From: Owenia fusiformis | Taxonomy: Eukaryota > Annelida > Polychaeta > Sabellida > Oweniidae | Direction: 5' to 3' | DNA: 64,000 nt | NCBI GenBank assembly: GCA_903813345.2 | Contig: CAIIXF020000008.1 | Span: 21,128,822-21,192,821, forward strand | Shown: piece after piece, positions 57,490-64,000 of the stretch | How positions within the stretch are numbered: position 1 is the first letter of the stretch | How the letters are laid out: the number at the start of each line of letters is the position of its first letter | Translations under genes and position numbers: made by a program | Notes under the pieces: model-generated | What the model was told of the DNA's origin: nothing | Seen by the model: the letters and a program-made list of their open reading frames with translations, nothing else | The model's database searches: none

Positions 57490-59610
57490 CCTCGATTTAA
57501 TACCTTACCATGTTGAAATGGACCATGGCTATACCATGGTATGACAATGGTATACCATGGTATATGGCCATGAAATGCAATGAAATACCATGGTAATACC
57601 ATGGCCGATCATGATCGTTAAATGGCACCATTGTATTTCATGGTTAACAGCGCGTTTTTAACATGGAGTTTTCCATTGAAAAAATACTGCCGTTTCGCAG
57701 TATTTCATGGTCAGAAACCATCAAATGCAATGATATCATGGTCAAGTTCTCGACCATGACATCATTGCATTTGATGGTTTCTTGACCATGATATCATTGC
57801 ATTTGATGGTTTCTGACCATGAAATACTGCGAAACGGCAGTATTTTTTCAATGGGAAACTCCATGTTAAAAAAGCGCTCCTGACCATGAAATGCAATGGT
57901 GCCATTTAACGATCATGATATACCATGGTATACCATGGTCAATTAACATGTAATTTTGTATCTAAAAAATACCACCGTTTCACAGTATTTCATGGTCAAA
58001 TACCATCAAATGCAGTGATATCATGGTCTAGACATTCAACCATGATATGCAATAGAGCCATCCAATTATCATGATCTACAATGGTATACCATGGTCACTT
58101 TACTTAAAATTTTGCATTTAAAAATACTGCTATTTTGCAGTATTTCATGGTTTCAAACCATCAAATGCAATGAAGTACAGTCAAGATGTTTAGTCGAAGA
58201 CTGGAGGTTGGACTTACAAAATATAGAGTTGATCTCCTATTTTACCGACAACAGTCAAGAAAAAGTAAAGCAAATTTGTTTAACAAAAAAAATTTATTTC
58301 TTGGGTTATTAACTTAATTATTCATAAAAGAAATTAATTTATCAAATACAGGAACAAAAGTATATAAAGTTGTGATTTTGATGAATATCAGAATCACTAA
58401 TTATAATAATTTGGTTATCTAATTAACATTTATTAATAAAGATATTTCATGTAAAAAATACTTTTTGAACATGGTCTTTCATTGTATTTCACTGCATTGC
58501 AAGAAAGACCATTGCATTTCATTGCATATCATGATCAATCATTGTATTTCATTGCATTTCATGGTGAAACTTGGTATTCCATTGTATTTCATGATCTATT
58601 TCAACTCTGACCAATTTTAGACTTCGACACTCTTCTAGAGTTCTTTTGGCAATGAAATACCATGGTATAACCATGGTATTTGATGGTCAGGTTTGACAAT
58701 GAAATGCTATGAAATACAATCAACCACGAAATGCAATGATATGCCATTACAAATGATAGTTTAGGATTATGGCAATGAAATACCATGGTATGACCTTAGT
58801 ATTTGATGGTCAGGTTTGACAATAAAATGCCATAAAATACCACCAACCATGAAATGCAATGATAAAACCATGATAAATGAGAGTTATGATTTTGGCAATG
58901 AAATGACATGGTATGACCATGGTAATTGATTGTCACACGGTACAATGAAATGCCATGAAATGTCATCAACCATGATATACCATGGTAATACCATGGTAAA
59001 TGATGGTCAGGTACATAACAATAAAATATCAAGGTATGACCATGGCATTTGATTGTCACATCGTACAATAAAATACCATCAACCATGATATACAATGGAA
59101 TACCATGATAAATGATGGTCAGGAACATGGCAATGAAATACCATGGTATTTGATTGTCACATCTTACAATGAAATGCCATGAAATCCAATCAACCATGAT
59201 ATACCATGGTAATACCATGGTAAATGATGGTCAGGAACATGGCAATGAAATACCATGATAATGCCATGGTATTTGATGGTTAACTTTGAACATGAAATAG
59301 CATGAAACATGGTATAACATGATATACCATGGTAAAAAATTGACCAAAAAACATCATTGCCACCATGGTTAGAGTTGATGGTAATTTCATTGCCGATCAT
59401 GATAGACCATGGTAAACCATGGTATACCATGGTATCATGGTTTACGTTTAAACATGGTGCCGTTACCAAATACCATGATTTTGGATCCATATTCGCGAAT
59501 AAGTACATTTCTGTAGACTCTTCCAAAGTATTTGGTGATGAATTTGGTCCCTTTCATACAAATGCGGTTTATATCCATCTTACCTGATTATCGATAATTC
59601 CTGCATTGAA
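57490..59610. repeat. CCATGG palindrome array, first 2.1-kb half
   Basis: Module A (57490-58330) holds nested CCATGGTATACCATGG palindromes and a hairpin at 57606-57920 with AATACTGCCGTTTCGCAGTATT-type arms. Module B (58465-59470) is a tandem array of about 112-123 bp (CAATGAAATACCATGGTAT near 58650, 58773, 58896, 59131 and 59243), each ending with an ATGGTCAGG-type phrase. Non-coding: minus-strand ORFs are repeats of WYHG-like codons. Confidence 0.9.
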
Positions 59611-59639
59611 TGAGATATCTACAGTCAGATATATAACAT

Positions 59640-61590
59640 AATCACCATGTTGAAATGGACCATGGCCATACCATGGTATACCATGGTATGACCATGGTAT
59701 ACCATGGTATATGGCCATGAAATGCAATGAAATACCATGGTAATACCATGGCCGATCATGAACGTTAAATGGCACCATTGCATTTCATTGTTAACAGTGC
59801 ATTTTTAACAAGGAGTTTTCCATTGAAAAAATACTGCCGTTTCGCAGTATTTCATGGTCAGAAACCATCAAATGCAATGATATCATGGTCAAGTTCTCGG
59901 CCATGATATCATTGCATTTGATGGTTTCTTGACCATGATATAATTGCATTTGATTGTTTCTGACTATGAAATACTGTGAAACGGCAGTATTTTTTCAATG
60001 GGAAACTCCATGTTAAAAAAACGCTCCTGACCATGAAATGCAATGGTGCCATTTAACGATCATGATATACCATGGTATACCATGGTCAATTAACATGTAA
60101 TTTTGTATCTAAAAAATACCACCGTTTCACAGTATTTCATGGTCAAATACCATGAAATGCAGTGATATCATGGTCTAGACATTAAACCATGATATGCAAT
60201 AGAGCCATTTAATTATCACGATCTACCATGGTATACTGTGGAAACTATACTTAAAATTTTGCATTTAAAATACTGCTATTTTTCAGTATTTCATGTTGCA
60301 AACCATCAAATGCAATGAAGTACAGTCAAGATGTTTAATCAAAGACTGGAGGTTTGACTTACAAAATATTAAGTTGATCTCCTATTTAACTGACAACAGT
60401 CAAATAAAAGTAAAGCATATTTGTTTAACAAAAAAAAATTGTTTCTAGGGTTATTAACTTAATTATTCATAATAGAAATTAATTTATTAAATAAAGGAAC
60501 AAAAGTATATAAAGTTGTGATTTTGATGAATATCAGAATCACTAATTATAATAATTTGGTTATCTAATCAACATTTATTAATAAAGATATTTCATGTAAA
60601 AAATACTTTTTGAACATGGCCTTTCATTGTATTTCACTGCATTGCAAGAAAGACCATTGCATTTCATTGCATATCATGATCAATCATTGTATTTCATTGC
60701 ATTTCATGGTTAAACGTGGTATTTCATTGCATTTCATGATCCATTTCAACTCTGACAAATTTTAGACTTGAGACTCTTGTAGAGTTCTTTTTAGCAATGA
60801 AATACCATGGTATAACCATGGTATTTGATGGTCAGGTTTGACAATGAAATGCTATGAAATACAATCAACCACGAAATGCAATGATATGCCACAATAAATG
60901 ATAGTTATGATTATGGCAATGAAATACCATGGTGTGACCATAGTATTTGATGGTCAGGTTTGACAGTAAAATGCCATGAAATACCACCAACCATGAAATG
61001 CAATGATAAAACCATGATAAATGAGAGTTTTGATTTTGGCAATGAAATGACATGGTATGACCATGGTAATTGATTGTCACACGGTACAATGAAATGCCAT
61101 GAAATGTCATCAACCATGATATACAATGGTAAATGATGGTCAGGTACATAACAATAAAATATTGTGGTATGACCATGACATTTGATTGTCAAATTGTACA
61201 ATGAAATACCATCAACCATGATATACAATGGTAACACCATGATAAATGATGGTCAGGAACATAGCAATGAAATACCATGGTATGACCATGGTATTTGATT
61301 GTCACATCTTAAAATGAAATGCCATCAACCATGATATACCATGGTAAATTATGGTCAGGAACATGGCATTGAAATACCATGGTATTTGATTGTCACATCT
61401 TACAATGAAATGCCATGAAATGCAATCAACCATGATATACCATGGTAATACCATGGTAAATGATGGTCAGGAACATGGCAATGAAATACCATGGTATTTG
61501 ATGGCAAACTTTGGACATGAAATACCATGAAACATGGTATAACATGATATACCATGGTATACCATGGTTAAAAATTGACCAAAAAAACAG
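59640..61590. repeat. CCATGG palindrome array, second half (duplicate)
   Basis: Collinear with 57505-59340 at an offset of about 2,137-2,143 bp (for example GTTGAAATGGACCATGG, ACAGTCAAGATGTTTA, TTTTTGAACATGG), growing to about 2,235 bp at the right because module B has an extra unit. Duplicated modules A and B therefore form a tandem dimer. The right edge is TACCATGGTTAAAAATTGACC at 61556-61576. Confidence 0.9.
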
Positions 61591-62724
61591 AAAAACTATC
61601 AGAATTTCCTGGAGTTCCATCCTCCGATCACAGGGCTTCAAAATCCAGAATATATTCTTTCTTTCTATCCCCTGCGATAAGCAGTTACCATTTCTCGATT
61701 AAGAACTCGCAATCTGATTGGCTGTCGCAACACTGCGACAGAAATCATGTATAAGCCATTGCGCATAATTAGATCATGTGATACTGTTAAAATCGGGTGA
61801 TTCCAAATTGGTATAGCAATTTTTTACCAAAATGTTATTTTCCAGCTGTTCCTTTACTTCTGGCCGGGTGTCACACAAATCTTTCCATCAAAATTCCAAG
61901 AAAACTGCTCGCCTGTTCAACTTGACCCTTTTATTATAGATGTAAAAGCAAGACTTTGTTGCCAAACTCTGATAAAGGTTTTGGGCATGCTTGGTGAATT
62001 ACTTGGTGGCCATTTTGAATTATGTGATAAAAAAGTGCAATATTATTATTTATTTTGTTCTTGATTTTGAACTTATATATTGTGTCAATGCGCATGTCTG
62101 TATGTTAAAAGGTTATTGTCATTGTATTATTTCCACAGTTTCCATGGCAACTCATCTTCTTTCTCAATCAGAAAAGGTCACATTTATAACATGAAATATT
62201 TTCTCTTCAGAGATGAAACATGATAAACTAATCTCTATAATAGGTACTTTTAAGTACTTTTATTAACCATATGTAGGCTGGCAATAAAAGCAGAGGGAAT
62301 GACCCTGGAGTATTTAAAGATGAACGTCATCTTGATCATCTTTATAAAATAAATTTTATCTGTATGTACTTAGAGTTACCATTGCAGTGCTCTCGGTGCA
62401 GGATTTTGCTAATTTTTAGTAGCAATTTAGAATCTTGTTACATATTGTGCAAAATTTTAGTCTTTTGTAATTTTTTATGTAAAATTTTAGGATTCTTATT
62501 TTTATTCCAATTTTTTATGAGGCAGATTGAATTGATGGTGCTGCACCTCAGTGTATAGAGAGCTGCATTCAAATTTCATACATTTGACACTACCTTTTTG
62601 ATCAATAATCCTAAGGTATTATATAGGATAGAGAAACTTGTATTTGCAAGACAAAAAGATGTCACAAATATCAGTATGATCAGTATGATTTTGAATTAAT
62701 TAGCCAGACCTACTTATTTTATTA
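61591..62724. other. Spacer, nothing recognised
   Basis: No supportable gene; ORFs are short and low-complexity. Confidence 0.4.
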
Positions 62725-63590
62725 TCCCATCGAACAAAGTTTGGAGGGATTTAGGGAACGCCTCCGTTTGTCTGTCTGTCCGTCCGTCCAGGCAATAACT
62801 CAAATACCGTTGGCACGATTTTGTTCATATTTTGTACACATATACTCTATGGGGGTAGAAGTTCTGCTCGAAAGCCGATTTTTAAAATGGCCACTCATTT
62901 AAAAATGGTGTCATTTTAGTGCCAATTTTACAGTAATTTAAGTGCAATATGTAAAACTGTAATAGCAATATGTTTTAAATGTAAAAAAATTATATAGGAC
63001 ATTAATCAAGCTAGAAATGTAGATATCAAAGAAGCACATGGCAGCCATCTTGAAAAATGGCAGCCTTTACTCGTTATTTTACGATTTTGCTGTAACTCTA
63101 AAAGTAGTGGAGCGATTTTGTTCGTATTTGGTTATGTGAATACTATAAGCGTGGCACACTGTCTAATTACACTTTTGGTAGAAGGCAGCCATTTTAATGT
63201 ATTTTACTATAACTCGAAAAGTAGTGGAGCAATTTTGTTCATATTTGGTATGTGAATACTATAAGCATGGCACACTGTCTAATGACACTTTTGGTAGAAG
63301 GCAGCCATTTTTTTCAAAATGGCTACCATTTTAATGATTTTACTGTAACTCAAAAAGTAGTGGAGCGATTTTGTTCATGGAATACTATAAGCATGGCACA
63401 CTGTCTAATGACACTTTTGGTAGAAGATGGCCATTTTGAAAAATGGCTGCCATTTTAAGGTATTTTACTATAACTGGAAAAGTAGTGGAGCAATTTTGTT
63501 CATATTTGGTATGTGAATACTATAAGCATGGCACACTGTCACACTGCCAGCCATGGCTGTTCGCTTTGGCGTTGCTGTTGTCTAGTTCAG
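62725..63590 (+). repeat. Family copy with CCATCGAAC start and tandem units
   Basis: ATCCCATCGAACAAAGTTTGG, then CCGTCCGTCCAGGCAATAAC, then four or five 136-bp units. It ends CCAGCCATGGCTGTTCGCTTTGGCG, so the TCGATGGGA end is damaged. Same orientation as the 48.6-54.4 kb copies. Confidence 0.85.
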
Positions 63591-64000
63591 CTTACCTGAA
63601 TGCTCAGGTTTATGGCATATAAAATCGTCAAGATGAAAAGGAAACTTCAATAAAGAGAACATGTCTTCCATGTGACGTAAACGGAAATGATGAAAGTCAG
63701 TGACTGCAAATGAAAGAGTATATGTAATGTTTTGCTAAGAAGAAAAATGATATGTTTTTGCCCCTGGTAACATGAATTTTTCATGGTTTTATTTTGAAAA
63801 GTATTGAGCTGTTTTAAGCAGAGGATGTTCGATATTGATCATGCTTACTTTTAGATGTTGGGATGTTATTATATCTTACTTTCACTGTAACCTTTTGTAA
63901 GACTTCCACTTTTTGTCTCCAAAATGGCTTCATCTTTGCATTCTAAATATAAGAAGTAATTACTATAATCTTGCATTTTCAATAAAGATAACATTCAAAA
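63591..64000. other. Window end, nothing recognised
   Basis: AT-rich sequence with no exon or repeat that I can support. Confidence 0.4.

Noticed and set aside
58601-61641. Long minus-strand ORFs rich in Trp, Tyr, His and Gly in the CCATGG array
   Set aside because: They are translations of the CCATGG/ATACCATGG repeat in whichever frame lacks stops; both halves and several frames give the same kind of product.

Overview
The window is nuclear DNA of an invertebrate animal. It is AT-rich, its genes are split by spliceosomal introns, and its spacers are packed with inverted-repeat and tandem-repeat elements. The genes resemble animal SRSF4/5/6, LDLRAD-type receptors, glutamate carboxypeptidase II and C19orf47. 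I cannot place the species; a marine deuterostome or lophotrochozoan fits, but that is a guess. All splice sites were read by eye; reading phases were checked across every proposed exon junction. Family names come from recalled similarity, not from a search. Layout: (1) 0.15-6.6 kb, plus strand: an SR splicing-factor gene with two alternative start exons, an in-frame 27-nt microexon behind a GC donor, and three alternative exons inside the second RRM. (2) 7.9-12.2 kb: back-to-back DNA transposons. (3) 12.9-15.0 kb, minus: a four-exon single-pass receptor with an LDL-receptor class A domain and a PPxY tail. (4) 17.9-18.6 kb, minus: only the first two exons of a glutamate carboxypeptidase II-like gene. 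(5) 19.2-20.4 kb: fragment of a non-LTR retrotransposon. (6) 21.9-24.0 kb, plus: a two-exon type II membrane glycosyltransferase-like gene. (7) 24.5-26.3 kb: retroelement and foldback debris. (8) 27.3-36.1 kb, plus: a complete nine-exon homologue of human C19orf47 (SAM domain). (9) 36.1-64 kb: no gene I can defend, apart from one isolated exon-like stretch at 42.4 kb. This part holds a composite inverted repeat (42.7-44.1), nested TTAA insertions (44.6-46.2), a Mutator-like element with an 11-bp target duplication (52.0-52.8), a Tc1/mariner-type MITE (57.0-57.1), several copies of a family with ~136-bp internal tandem units rich in ATGGCCGCCAT-like motifs, and a 4.1-kb duplicated array saturated with CCATGG palindromes (57.5-61.6). 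The genes do not form a pathway. The most notable biology is the alternative-exon architecture of the SR gene, whose spacing and phase allow only one exon per cluster; next are the palindromic CCATGG array and the ATGGC-motif repeat family.
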